From positions 17,959,869 to 18,023,868 of the forward strand of contig NC_092864.1 in the NCBI RefSeq assembly GCF_032062135.1: a stretch of DNA of 64,000 nucleotides, given 5' to 3'. The notes below the pieces were generated by a model that was given only the letters and a program-made list of their open reading frames with translations, ran no database searches and had not been told where the DNA came from. The position numbers and the translations under genes are program-made. Origin of the DNA: Pyxicephalus adspersus. Lineage: Eukaryota; Chordata; Amphibia; Anura; Pyxicephalidae. Position 1 is the first letter of the stretch, and each line of letters opens with the position of its first letter. Shown here in pieces: positions 1-12,045 of the stretch.

Positions 1-440
1 AAGAAAATGGGAGAGAAGAAAAAAGAATGTGAGAGAAGAAAAAAGAATAGGGGAGAAGAGAAGAGAGGGGGAGAGATGAGAAGAGAAGGGGAGATAAGAG
101 ACGAGAATGGGAGAGAAGAGAGAAGAATGGAAAAGAAGAGAAGAGAAAGGGAGAGAAGAGAATGGAAGAGAAGAGAAGGGGAGAGAGGAGAAGAGAAGAG
201 AAGGGGAGAGAAGAGAAAAGAATGGGAGAGACGAGAAGAGAAGGGGAGAGAAGAGAAGAAAGGGGGGGAGAGAAGGGAAGAAAGGGGAGGTGAGAAGAGA
301 ATGGGAAAGAAGAAAAAAGAATGGGAAAGAAAAGAAGAGAATGGGAGAGAAGAGAAGGGGAGAGAAGAGAAGGGGAGAGAAGAGAGGAGAAGTGGAGATA
401 AGAGAAGAGAAGGGGAGATAAGAGAAAAGAAGGTAGAGCT
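1..440. repeat. GA-rich tandem array
   Basis: Almost pure purine sequence on the + strand made of shifting units such as gagaagagaagggga. It is cut by the window edge, so its full length is unknown. Open frames run through it in several registers because stop codons are rare in GA-only sequence; they are not genes. Confidence 0.9.
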
Positions 441-1777
441 CAGGGTCAGCAGGCAATGTTCCTGATCACACTATGCAACTATCACTCTATAGTCTTGAAA
501 ACGGAAGGGCTGGAAAGGTTTGGGTGTTAAAGGGCAATCCAAGGATCCCAGGTAGATAAACATTCATGGTAAGGTGTCCAAAAGATCTCCAGACTTTAGT
601 AATTAGTTGTTTAGCCTCCAAGAACACAAAAGCAATTAGATTCCGCTGGTGTGTCCAACTAGGGAGAATTCCCGATCAATGTTTAATCCATATATTGTTT
701 AATAAAAGGTTGCTCTCTACACAGCATCTGGATTGCAAGTGGGGAATAGAAGATTAGGTTCCAACACTTGATATGATAGACGCACGTCCAACAATGAGGA
801 GACTTTGGAAGAATGCACCTTGTTTGCCCCCACACTGTAATAATGAAGCAGGATCCAGATTTATTTCCTACTACCTTTTGTGGTTTGTTTTAAAACATCT
901 CTATTACATTGACAGGAAACACTCCAAATGATCTTTAAAGCCGACAAGTTTTATTATTTCACTTTTTGATGCCAGTCTCTTAATACCTGAAGAAGCAGAC
1001 TCTGCGAAACACATTGAAATGGAGCCTAAATGATTTGTATATGTACACATTTGAGAAAGATATAAGATATATCTCATTTTTTAATGTTTAAATAAATTAT
1101 GATTTTATTGAAGATTTGGTGTATATGTAAGTGAATCAAATTAAAAGGTGCCTTTAAAGTCCATGCGGATATGCAAAGGCTTTGTTACAATTAATTTCGA
1201 TGTGGCACCAATATCATAATTATCGCCGAGATATTTTGGTAAATTTTATTCCATATGTTGAATAAACATTATTTGGGAATGCCTTTTTTTAAATAGATTT
1301 ACGTTGGATTTAATCAATTGTAATATTGCCTCTAATCTTTTGGAAATATCGACCAGTGAATGGCCACGAAAATCAACGGCTTCCCCTACCTGATAATCAC
1401 ATCATCTCTGCCTAAGCACGGTCACTTGACTAAAGCTCATTTAAAAATGAACCCAATGCTGTATACTGTGACATGTCAGTAAATAATTTACTCCTATTAC
1501 GGCGTTATCTCTGAGCCAACACCTCAGTCCAAGAAGTAGATACTAACCCTAGATGATGCCAGAACAAATAAATGGAAATCCTTCAAATGAAAAAAGCTAA
1601 TAATGGCAATTGTAGGGGTAGTTCTGTGATCGTTCAGAAAGCTAATATAATACCTGAACATGTAACACTGACCTATTACTTATCAAGTATGCAAATATTA
1701 TGCATCATACAGATGATGATTAATTTAGATGATCTTTAAAACAAAGAGCTGGAATGTTGTGTTTAGCTATCAGTGCA
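441..1777. other. no recognisable feature
   Basis: AT-rich unique-looking sequence. I see no exon with splice sites and no repeat family shared with the rest of the window. Confidence 0.5.
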
Positions 1778-1945
1778 GTGGTCTCCCCAGTCCCTTTTAG
1801 CCAGGCGGACCACCCAGCATTTTTCAATAACCACCCGGCTGCTTTTGGGTAGTTACTGAAGATTTTGATCACAATACCACGCTGCCACGCACCTACAATT
1901 TCTTCCCAACCGACATTAAATAAATTCCGGGTTGAACACTGAAGT
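1778..1945 (+). repeat. interspersed repeat, family D
   Basis: Contains the recurrent block 'agccaggcggaccacccagc ... ataaccacccggctgctttt', also seen at 9,628-9,785 and, in the other orientation, at 11,940-12,045 and 17,398-17,545. It begins close to 'gtctccccagtccc' and the inverted copies end with 'ggctgggaagaac'-like sequence, so it probably has short inverted ends. No coding capacity. Confidence 0.7.
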
Positions 1946-2625
1946 TGTACATCACATCTGGTATTTAAATGGGTTCCACTTTATGATCTGGTATTTAAAT
2001 TGGTTTTACGTTATGATCACAACAGTTACAATGGCAGCTTTTCTTGACAGATGTTAATTAACAAGTTTTTGATCAATTTATTTCAACTCACTGTACTATA
2101 ATTACAGAAGGGAAAGCTGTTACCTCCCATAGGAATAAGAATCTCAGCTAAACCTGCCAAGCATTATTTAGGTACATAGATGCAAATTTACCCAATACTT
2201 CCAGAATATATAAATGTATAAAAAAGCACTGATATGTGTGAAATGTAAGCTGTACAAGTAGTCAGTAAAAGTGATTCCCACAAGGCTTTTTCATGCATCT
2301 GTATCTAAATAAAACCAATATGGAAAAATCTAGACTTCATATGTCTAATTAAAGTGAATACCTCAAATTTGGTGGTTCTCATGCAAAGATCTGAGGTTCA
2401 CTAGGTTTCCACACTTACTATGATGGGCGTAAGTCAAATAGGCTGGCGTGGCAAAAGTAAATCCTAGACTTACTCACATCACTCAGTCTGCTCTTTTGGA
2501 ATTTCTTTATATAATTTTACAAATTTTACTATATAATTCTGGGTGGGACTGAAGCTGCTTGAGCTGTGCATCCTCTGAGACATATGATGGGCAGTTCTCA
2601 GAGACTTTACTAGAGAGTCCTCGGT
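1946..2625. other. no recognisable feature
   Basis: AT-rich; contains a short direct duplication of 'tctggtatttaaat' near 1,958 and 1,987. Nothing else is recognised. Confidence 0.5.
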
Positions 2626-2982
2626 ACCAGCGATGACCAACCAGGGGTCCATGGGAATATTTTGGTGGTCCGTGGCTCTGGCTGATGCTCCTTCTCTTTA
2701 CTCCACGCTGGGGGAGGCACACCGTCCAGAACCCTGGACCATGCCCCCCATATGGACACAAGCTGCCCACTCTCCCATCGTAGGCTCAGGGCAGTGGGCG
2801 GGTTGTGTCACTGGACTCGAGGCTCAGACCTACGATGGGAGAGCGGGCAGGTTCTGGCATCATGACGTCACTCTGGGGAAAGTTTCTTCCCCTTTGAGTG
2901 ACACACAGCTCTCCGCGCATGGGCAGTCTGGATTCCTTGCATTTAGTGGTCTGTAGGTCCCAAAAAGTTGGCGACCACTGCT
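2626..2982 (+). mobile_element. hAT-like non-autonomous element, family A copy 1
   Basis: Ends resemble each other in inverted orientation (left 'agcgatgaccaacca', right 'ttggcgaccactgct'), in the style of hAT termini (CAGNGGTNNCCAACC). The body is shared with copies at 19,435-19,672, 20,130-20,484, 27,640-27,868 and 43,120-43,430. The long open frames on both strands here are frame accidents inside the repeat. The superfamily is inferred from the termini only. Confidence 0.7.
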
Positions 2983-3016
2983 CTATACTGAGATCCTGGA
3001 TCTGCACACTAATATT

Positions 3017-3665
3017 TAGGGCAAGGGTGTCAAACTCAAATACACCGAGGGCCAAAATTAAAAATTTAGACAAAGTCGCGGGCCAACCTTGAAATTTATT
3101 GAAAAAAATTGAGGACATTTTTCCTTCTCATTAGAATTAAAACCTTTTCATACGGAAACAAAAAAAAAAAAAATCCGCTACATTCAATCTGGAACAAGCA
3201 TAATAGAGAAAGAGGCATAAGAAATTTTTTAAAATTTTATGCCTCTTTCTCTATTTGTAGCCTTCTGAGGTAAATTTTAATCGTAACCTTTTTGCACAGG
3301 CAAACAATAATATTAACAATTTTCTTTTATGAAAATCCAACCAAAAGTACAACTGAGGGGGAGTGCTGGAAATGCCAGAGGCGACCAATGCGGGGCTGGA
3401 ACTCCCTCTTCATTGAGATAGCACTGCCACTAAAATTTCCCGCATTTCTTGCATTTTTTAAAACAGTCCAATGTGGGGCCACGAATAGGCAGAGAGCCGG
3501 CTGGTCTACAGACGAGTGATGCCGGGAATTGTAGTAGCGGCGCTATTTCAATGCAGAGGCGGGCCAGCTGCAGTTCATAGTTAGAATTCCTTTGGAGGCC
3601 AAAAAAAAGGACATTGGGGGCTGATTTGGCCCCCGGGGCCAGAGATTTAGGGGTTTCCACTCCCT
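3017..3665 (+). mobile_element. hAT-like element remnant with inserted hairpin
   Basis: Starts with 'aagggtgtcaaactcaaat' and ends near 'ggccccggggccagag ... ggtttccactccc', the CAGGGGTGTCAAACTC / GAGTTTGACACCCCTG terminus style typical of Charlie-like hAT elements. A perfect 18-bp inverted repeat (3,203-3,220 and 3,237-3,254) sits inside it. No transposase frame is left. Confidence 0.6.
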
Positions 3666-4150
3666 TGCTGGAATTATTTTATTCTATCTAACAGAAGAGG
3701 CTGGAACACACAAATATGGGCTGAAACACCCAAAATATTTATGTGGTCAGGAAAAATGCTGGGAATAAGGCAAGGAAAGCTCTTTGGGTTTCCAAGACAT
3801 ATACGAAGATCCTGGTTCATTCTATTAAGCTTCACATAGCATAGAAAAGTTGTGTTAACAGATTATTCAGCTTTAAAATTATAAGCAATAAATATGTTTT
3901 AATTTATTTAATTTTGGGGGGTATTTGTTTGGCAAGTCCAAAAAACAGCTACTGATCTTACTAGAAATACATTGTCCTTGTCAATTTCTGTGGGCTGAAA
4001 TGAAAGCACAAACAATATTGTCTTTCTTCTAAAAATCACCGAACCCCCTTCCACCATGTATTGGAGATGCAATAAAGCAAACATGGTTGAAGTCCACCCT
4101 GAATAATGATCATGACTATCTTCAGAAAATCTAACTTGTGTACAAAGTCC
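3666..4150. other. no recognisable feature
   Basis: AT-rich unique-looking sequence; no exon or shared repeat seen. Confidence 0.5.
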
Positions 4151-4151
4151 T

Positions 4152-4556
4152 TGGCTAGGTACACATGTGCAATTATTGTCGTTAAAAAACGAACGACTAA
4201 CGAACGATCAACAGTTATCCACAATTATTTTGAACAACCATATAATGCATAATTCTGTACATGCGGTAGCGATACGATTGTTCAAATATAATCCACCAAT
4301 AATGAACATGTGCTAGATATGATTGTTTGAACCATGCAGGAAGTGACGTGTACCGGAGAACAATCCGCAATCACTGAACAACCGTACACACAATAGATAG
4401 TGAACGATCGTTGGCCAAACGGATCCGCCAGGATGGTTGTTCCTTTCCAGCAGCATTGCTCGTTCATCGGTGTCATTGGATTGTCATTGTGCACTTTTTT
4501 GTTGTTAATCGTTTGTTTCCAACGACAATTATTGCATGTGTGTACGTAGTCTTACA
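4152..4556 (+). mobile_element. MITE-like element, family E copy 1
   Basis: Left end 'ctaggtacacatgtgcaat' and right end 'attgcatgtgtgtacgtag' are inverted copies of each other. The interior is rich in 'cgaacgactaacgaacg'-type motifs. Related copies lie at 12,988-13,200, 32,371-32,640 and 39,165-39,482. Non-coding DNA transposon derivative; superfamily not assigned. Confidence 0.7.
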
Positions 4557-5423
4557 CTCAACATTTAACCCTCTAACACTTACAATAAACTTACAATAAC
4601 CCTTGAATCTTCTATTCCTAACAAGTCCATATTACACAGCAACAAGTTTTTCTAAAAGGCCAGTAAACATTTATTCCAGTCTGTACTATGTAATACAGCT
4701 ATTTTAAATGCTTGAAAAGATTCTATTTATTCTCATTACACACAAGTGTCCAATGTGGATAGAATTCCAGCAACAACCAGAAAATAAGATCTTGCTGGTA
4801 AAAACTTTGTTCTGCACAAACACTTGCGTCGCTTTTCACATAATTATTTCCAAGAAGAAGATTTGCGCTTAATTGTGTTCTGTACTCTCCCACTGCATTC
4901 AGACATTTATGTCCTTCAAAAACACCAAGCGGTGAGGTCACAAAGGTACTCTTGTTTACAAGCATAGCAGTTAAACAACTGCACTGAACACTATCTTAGA
5001 GATTCATAAAAAATAAGTCTTTTTAAAGCGTATCTATACCCAAGTGTATATTTTTTTTACATTTATAGGTTATACCAGATAGGAAATTAAGGAAATGTCT
5101 ACACTAGGGAAATAGTAATCCAATGCAGCCACCACCAATGGCAGGCAGATACCCAGGGGAACAGGTCTGGACCACATGATACCTAAGAGCAGAAGGTAGC
5201 CATATACCAGTTATATCTGGCAATATAACCAAGACACTTCTGCGGTGCCTGGATACATACAACTGGACTACTACTATGTACGGCTGGGCAAATATATCTT
5301 CTTGTCTACCTTGTGGCATACAGTGACTGCATTAGATCCAAATCAGCCAATCTTACTGGCTTAAGAGATGAGTGATAAAGGGCTACCAGGATTTACATGC
5401 AATTCAAGGTATCCTTTAAGGCA
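4557..5423. other. no recognisable feature
   Basis: AT-rich; short open frames lack splice sites or recognisable protein sequence. Confidence 0.5.
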
Positions 5424-5690
5424 GAGTTTCTCTACCAATATACCATGGAACCCTAGGGTTTCACCAAAGGTTGCTAGGGGTTCCTTGAGCAATGAGCAAT
5501 TTGTGCCTCTCAGGTTAGTATAATAGATACCAATTATCTTTTTGGCTATCTGTAATTGTGACAATCTTTTCACGGCCAGCAATATAAGAGGCATTCTTCC
5601 TACTGACCACCACACTAATGTAATGTGAGCTGTTGATATAGTAAATATAGTAGAGTTTCCCTGAGGACCTGAAAGTTATTTCAACTCGGC
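5424..5690 (+). mobile_element. hAT-like non-autonomous element, family C copy
   Basis: Carries the family C signature 'gttgctaggggttccttgag', then 'ttttggctatctgtaa', then 'gaccaccacactaat'. Other copies lie at 15,105-15,370, 33,835-34,262 (two), 49,370-49,545, 53,915-54,175, 57,600-57,880 and 59,660-59,935. The complete copies begin 'cagNNtttctcaacctttttaac', again hAT-like. Confidence 0.7.
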
Positions 5691-6003
5691 TTTAAGGTGA
5701 AGCTGGAGATAAAGTAAGGGGTGACTAATAATAAAACCCTAATGGTAATCCCCCCAGGCCCCCAGGCCTTATGCGTTGGTCAACAAGCTGTAAGCGAAGC
5801 AGACTTTTTACTTCAACTGAAACCATTGTTAAATTATTATTATGATTTCATTGCAGATGCATCTGATCTGCAGCTTACAGCTTTTTGACCTACATTTGAC
5901 CTGTTTCGATTAGGGGAACACCATGGCTTTGCTTTGTAGTGTACAGGGCAGTTATACAGAACTGGCTATACAGGTTGAGGGAGCAGGAGGAAAACGAAGA
6001 CAT

Positions 6004-6227
6004 GGACCTGATTTGTTAAAGCTCTCCAAGACTGAAGAAGATAGACTGTCAAGAAAGAATCTGGGTGATCTACCAAGCCTGGAATTGATTCCTTAAAACT
6101 CATTTGCTATTAGTTGACAAATGTTTTCAAACCTGGACTAGAACCTTTCCGGGCTTGCTGGATCACCAAGGTTCACCCATGATAGTCTATCTTCTCCTGC
6201 CTTTGAGAGCTTTAATAAATCAGGCCC
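6004..6227. mobile_element. palindromic MITE, family B copy 1
   Basis: Terminal inverted repeats: left 'acctgatttgttaaagctct', right 'gagagctttaataaatcagg'. The middle is also inverted-repetitive (gggtgatctaccaagcctgg against ccgggcttgctggatcacc), so the whole element could fold into one long hairpin. Other copies: 16,958-17,128, 20,800-20,880 (half) and 41,170-41,381. Confidence 0.8.
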
Positions 6228-7632
6228 AACATGTTATTCAGCTTGCCAGCATTTAGGCAAAACTAAACTAACCTTCAATTTAATTTTAATTTATTTTAAA
6301 GAGATCTGAACTTACAACTAAAACCTCAGATGCACTTCTTGTGTTAATGCATTTTAAGTAGCCTCTAATCTTTTTAAACATACAACTTTATCAACATAAT
6401 ACCCGGGGGTCCTGCTATGAAGGTGTTACAGGACAACAGCTTGTTCTTCTGCATTGCCACAATGAAACACCCACTGAAGAATAAAAATGGCTGCACCAAC
6501 ATATATTGTGCAGGAATGGAATGAAATGCAAAAAAAAAAAAAATAAAAAAAAACAAGAGTCAAAAAGGTGAAATAGTATTTAAAAAAAGGAAAAATCCAA
6601 TGTAACTGTTTTTATACAGACACTTAGAAACAAAATATCTTCTAGCTACAGTTTAGAACAAAACCATTTCCTTTATGATATAGAGGTAGCTAGACTGTGG
6701 CACTGGTTGCAGATTTCCCACGAGAGTCTGTTCAGAGTTCTGGAAATAAAATAGAGCTATGTTGCTGGATACCCTGACAAGCAGTTCAGTATCTGAAGAC
6801 CGCTGTGTACAGAACAACACTTCTTTGGGGTGTAACAAATATGCAAAATGTAAAAGAGACACTAAAACAACACAATTTGCCTATTAGCTTTTTGATCTGA
6901 CAACTTCATGTCATGTCCCACCTTCCCCAATTTATTGACTTTCCACACAACCTGTAAAACTTTTCCACTCCAAAATACAGTAATTTAGAACAGGCAGTTT
7001 CTTTGAGAAAAAAATAAAGTGTGGTCCCGCTGCGCAATTTACATAATCTGCTATTCTGGTTGCCAGAAAAATGTGGTGGCTTTGAAAGCAGCTGAGCAAA
7101 TATTAAATAATTATTGAGCATTAAATCTCAGGAGGGTTTTCAACGGAAATTCCTTGTCTGATAAACCAGCACACTAAACCTCATAGCTGTGGTGTATCTG
7201 TCCAAAGCCAGAATTCTTGGTGGCACAAACCAGCACAGCCTAAACAATTCATTCACTAGCTATACTTAAAGGTGGACTCCAGGAAAATAAAGTCAGTGAG
7301 CTCAGCCTACCTCGTCCTATCAGTCCTTGCATTCTTCTGGCCCTGACTGCCTGGATAGCTAAACTTCTATAACTGCTAATAACCTTCTTCTTATTCTGAA
7401 ACTGACTATGCAGACCAATGGGTTCCAGGGTTCCTGCACCACAGCCTTACCAACAAATATCAAAGCAGGATGGTGGCTGATGAAACATGATAAAACAGAC
7501 CTATGGCCACAATTTTTACTTTATATAGAAAGGTAAATAAGCCTTCTATACAAAAGAGAAATGTTTTTGTTTTATTTATTGCCTTTTAAAAAAAAGCCCT
7601 TCCCCTTCTGTCCTTATTGCTGTAGCAGGAAA
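6228..7632. other. no recognisable feature
   Basis: Contains an A-rich run near 6,530-6,552 and otherwise unique-looking sequence. No exon could be supported. Confidence 0.5.
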
Positions 7633-8100
7633 GATTGAATTAGAGCGAGCGCAGAGCGTTCTGGGATACATACGTCAGGAGGCTTGGGCTGCTCCTTCTG
7701 CGCATGCCAGAGAAATTGCACGTGTAGAAAGGACTATTCTGTCATTGAAAAAAGAAAGATGCTCATCTTACGCATGCACATTGAGATTGGCAATTCTTTT
7801 TTTTTACAAATACAGTGGTATACGGTCTTCTTCCTTCTTCTGCCTACATCGCATGATCTTGCAGTGCACAGACGCAAGACTGGGTGATGTAGGCAGAAGA
7901 AGGAAGAAGACAATCAAAGATGGCTGAGTCCAATGCTTCCTCTGCACCAGGACAAAGCAAGAAACCGTGACGATGCTGGACCGTATGGAAGACAGCTTCA
8001 TAGGGATTGAAGGATCTGCACAAGTAAAGGTGTTATTTTTTATTTTCACTTTAGTTCTGCTTTCAGAAGAGGATGTGGCCCCACACAAAGAAAGCTTACT
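7633..8100. mobile_element. foldback element, family F copy 1
   Basis: Shares 'ctccttctgcgcatgcc' and related blocks with elements at 23,990-24,310 and 29,409-29,690. It contains a perfect 26-bp inverted repeat, arms 7,825-7,850 and 7,886-7,911 around a 35-base loop. No protein is recognised. Confidence 0.65.
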
Positions 8101-8204
8101 TAGTCTGCCTTCAAGGGGTTAAATACAGAAGGGCCCAACAAATGTTCACACACTTCAACAGAGGTTATCTGTGCTCTCTGCTAAAATCAGAAGTGTCTAG
8201 GTCC

Positions 8205-8362
8205 TAATGGTGACCACTTTGAGCGCCTTCGGGCAGGGTCCCTCTCCTCCTATATCACTGTCTGTATTTGTCTGTCATTTGCAACCCCTATTTAATGTAC
8301 AGCACTGCGTAATATGTTGGCGCTATAAAAATCTGGTTTATTAATAATAATATTAGTAATAA
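8205..8362 (+). repeat. LINE 3'-tail fragment
   Basis: Contains 'gggcagggtccctctcctcc', then 'atttgcaacccctatttaat', 'gtacagcactgcgtaatatg' and 'ttggcgctataaaaatc', ending in TTA/ATA repeats. This is the 3' tail of the LINE seen at 39,925-40,315, so the fragment is a 5'-truncated insertion. Confidence 0.8.
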
Positions 8363-9480
8363 TAATAATGTGACTGGAAAAGCTACACTTTGATGTCTAT
8401 ATAAATCTAATAATTAAGTGTTTATGTGTGTATGTTTCATGTTGAGGTGTGCGTACATTTTTTGCTCCCCTCTTTATACTTCAGAAGGAAGGACCACAGA
8501 CCTTTTATTATATATTATACCCGAGGCTGGATTTACTATTAGGCAGCCTGTGTCTCAGCAAGTAGGGGCAAAGGGTGTATAAAAAGTCTTCTTTCCTTTA
8601 AGGAACAATTACAAAACAAAATGCAAACATTTCAAGCAGTGCTAATCTGAATTTGATATAACACGCTGCAACCAGAGAGTATATTTCAGGTTCACATAAA
8701 ATGTTCTTTTTTGAAGCTTGGGCTGTGTAACTCCCTCTTGTTGCTTTCGGTATCCTCACATTAAAAATTCCAAGATAGGCTGGAATCTGATTGATATATG
8801 AGTGTAGCTTCTGACAGGCCTATTTTTTTACATCTGTATGGAGGAGATAGCAAAGGAAATAATGAGCATGCAGTGGGTATATTTGGAAAAAGGCCACCTA
8901 AATTACAAACATACAGAAGGGAATAAATACTGAATTGCTCCCTGAAGGGTTCCCGATTCAGTCCAAATCATACCTGTACTGTTCCTTGACAGCGTTAGAT
9001 ATTTACAGATTTTTTCTTTTAACACTTGCCTAAAGCTGCCCTTTATACCACAATTCAGCAAGTTAATAGAAAGTCACACAAATCAACACTGCTCCACCTG
9101 ATCCACAATACAAGACTGAATACAATCCTGCAATCTCAACCACTCTAAGTATAATCCGTTATAAACATGAAAAGAAAGATGTAACCAGAAGAGGATGGTA
9201 TTCATGTATCTTAGCAGATGGTCCTACTTGAAAATAAAAAATTCCTACCACCATTTTAGAACATTTTTTCATTTAGAAATAAAAGGGGAAAAAACAATGG
9301 ATTATTCCAAAAGCAGCAACAATGAAGCAGAAAATAGGCTCCGGTATGATAAAAAAGGTAACCAAAGCAGCTCCCATTTTGGCCATGGAGATAGGATAAT
9401 TGGACAGTAAAAGGAACAGTTAGCAGTGCTTAGCCATGATAGGTATTTAATGTACAGCGATGAATATTATGTTGTGCTAT
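8363..9480. other. no recognisable feature
   Basis: Unique-looking; no exon or known repeat supported. Confidence 0.5.
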
Positions 9481-9481
9481 A

Positions 9482-9575
9482 TAAATTATTATTATTATTA
9501 TTAAACAGGATTTATATAGCGCCAACATATTACGCAGCGCTGTACATATCCTGTTTATTATTAATAATAATAGGT
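9482..9575 (-). repeat. LINE 3'-tail fragment
   Basis: Reverse-orientation tail: TTA repeats, 'aaacaggatttatatagcgc' and 'caacatattacgcagcgctg'. Confidence 0.75.
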
Positions 9576-9627
9576 GGAGACATATGAATAAAGTTGTTGT
9601 CAATAGTAAAGTTTTACTTTTCTGCAT

Positions 9628-9785
9628 ACATTGTTCTCCCCAGCCCCTTTGAGCCGGGCGCACCACCCAGCAGTTTTCAGTAACTACCCAGCTGCTTTTG
9701 GGTGGTAACTGAAGAGTTAAGCAATACAGACACTGCCACCCACCTACAAATTCTTCCACCCAGCTTAAAAAATTTCTGCGTTGTG
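9628..9785 (+). repeat. interspersed repeat, family D
   Basis: Second + strand copy of the block at 1,778-1,945 ('gcgcaccacccagcagtttt', 'taactacccagctgctt'). Confidence 0.7.
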
Positions 9786-9883
9786 AATATATAAAATGTA
9801 TATACTCAGACCACCCTCACTGAAAGCTGCTTTTCCTCCATACCAAGTCTTTGCCAGACAAATAAAACTTTATTATACTATTT

Positions 9884-10392
9884 CATTATTATTATTATTA
9901 TTATTATTATTAATAAACAGGATTTATATAGCGCCAACAACAAAGCAGCGCTGCACATTAAATAGAGGTTGCAAATGACAGACAGACACAGACAGTGACC
10001 CAGGAGGAGGAGAGGACCCTTGCCCTGAAAACAATCTAGGAGGTGAGGAAGTATCACACAATAGGAGGGAGATATGTAATGGTGGGAAGTAGTGAGGGTT
10101 TAGGAGACAGAAGAAGATAAATAGGCAAGTTTTGGCAAGCCGAATAGGACGAGGAAGACCATTCCAGAGTTGGGGCAGCTCTAAAAAAGTCTTGGAGCCA
10201 TGCGTGTGATGAGGTTATGAGTGAGGAAGTCATTAGTAGGTCATTGGAGGAGCGGAGAGAGCGATTAAGGGAGTATTTTTTTCACCAGGCCGGAAAGGTA
10301 ACTGAGACAAGAACTGTGGAGGGATTTGACAGCAAAACACAGGAGCTTGAGTTTGATTCTAAGGTGAAATGGAAGCCAATATAGAAGTGTGT
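9884..10392 (-). mobile_element. LINE 3' end (L2/CR1-like), frameshifted
   Basis: Reverse-orientation LINE terminus: TTA-repeat tail, conserved tail block, then sequence matching the copy at 39,925-40,315 and extending it upstream. The end of the reverse-transcriptase reading frame is recognisable, but a 2-bp deletion relative to the other copy ('attccagagttgggg' against 'attccagagagttgggg') breaks it. A dead, 5'-truncated insertion. Confidence 0.75.
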
Positions 10393-11439
10393 TAAATGTT
10401 CTTTTTGCCAGAACAAGCATGCTCTTTTTAGACTTTTGGTGCCTTTTTGCTTACATTGCATGGTGCATACGGCATGAAGTGTGCAGCCTAGCTGTATACA
10501 CAACTCTGACAAGAACAGAAGAACAAATTCTCATACTTTTTATTAACAAACGGCATCCCAAGTATCTAATGCATGCAGTACTCCAAACCTCTCTATTACA
10601 TGCAGTACTTTATTACGAAGTATGACCAATCAACACCATGTATTTACGAGAAAAAGCTAGAAGGCTAATAAAAAAAACCTACAATCATAAAAATCTCATT
10701 AGATACATTGAAAGTTTGCAGACTTGTACAATTCACATAGAGGTAATTAAAACATTTTTACATTTGTCCTGTTTTTAATAATATAATTTTATGTTATATG
10801 ACATCACATACTTACATACATTAATTGTTGGTAATGTTAAAGAATAAAATAATGTTTCCACATATGTCACCAATGATTTCCCTTTATCTCCAGGGATTTT
10901 GCAGCCTTTCATTTGCTGTAGTAACATTAACATGGCAACTGCATGGTCAGGGAATGCTCTAGGTATTCCCTCCAGATCAATTTGGTGTAATACACTTTAA
11001 TAGGTTATTCTTATCTGATATCGGCTTGCTGGAGCCAGCTAACACAATTTCTAGGAATAATGTCTTGATGTATTTTTGCCATTATCATGAATTTGATTCA
11101 TCTTCTTTTCTTCAGTGGCAAAAGTTTGGGAAGGTACATTAATATACACTATTACTGGCACATCTTTGCATATATTTGTGAACAAATTAAAATTGCAAAA
11201 AGTTTTGCATAAACACAGGTTTTATAAGCAACAATTACTTTCTCATCCAATATTGTACATTTGCAAAACACCTCAAAATATTAATAAAATTACATTTTTA
11301 AGTATAGAGGAAAGGAAATGAACTTGTGGTCAAGCTGTGGACATTCAAGTATTCACAATGAAATGTAAAACTCACTAACCTATGCAGCAACATGCACTGT
11401 GGAGGAATTCATCCTCAAAGATCACCGCTGAAGCACTAA
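10393..11439. other. no recognisable feature
   Basis: AT-rich, unique-looking; short frames only. Confidence 0.5.
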
Positions 11440-11880
11440 AGTTTTTACTACTACTCTCAGCATCTCAAGTGTTGCAATGGCCCAGTCAAAGTCCAGACAT
11501 CAACCTGACCAAAACGGTGTGGTGAAAGCTTAACAGAGTTGCACATAAAAGAATGCCTGCAAACCCCAATAAACTGAAGCAACGTTGTAAAGAAGAGAGG
11601 CCAACAAATCCTCCGCAACAATGTGAGAGACTATGAAAGTCATACAGAAAATGATGACTAAGTTATTACTGCTGAAGATGGCTCTACAAGCTATTGAATT
11701 ATGGGGTGTACTTTTTCCATACACAGCTTCTCCGGTTTGGCTTCATTTTTGTTAAATAAATAATGACACGATAGAATCTGTTTTGTGTTTTTTTACACCT
11801 GAGATTAGATTCAAATAACTTTAGAACCTGCTAAGGACCAGAAGATTTTTTGTCCTGATAAGTAAAAGTTTAGATTTTTT
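11440..11880 (+). pseudogene. Tc1/mariner-like transposase remnant
   Basis: A broken reading frame near 11,475 reads W-P-S-Q-S-P-D-I-N-L, corresponding to the WPxQSPDLNPIE block that carries the last catalytic acidic residue of Tc1-type DDE transposases. The glutamate position is lost and several stops follow. The downstream sequence with 'aagctattgaattatggggt' is the usual region between transposase and 3' inverted repeat. Inactive fossil. Confidence 0.65.
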
Positions 11881-11939
11881 TCTACATGACTGTAAATACT
11901 TTAATATAAATAGCCACGTTTTGTGAATAAATGGCCCTG

Positions 11940-12045
11940 TATTGTGACCCAATTTTTCAGTAATCACCCAAAAACAACCAGGTGGTTACTAAAAAGTGCC
12001 GGGTGGTACGCTCAGCTCAAAATGGCTGGGAAGAACAGTGTAAGT
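11940..12045 (-). repeat. interspersed repeat, family D
   Basis: Reverse copy of the family D block ('taatcacccaaaaacaacca', 'gtgccgggtggtacgctcag'). Confidence 0.6.

Noticed and set aside
7..465. Long Glu/Lys/Arg-rich open frames
   Set aside because: They arise from GA-only repeat DNA, occur in two overlapping registers and match no protein.
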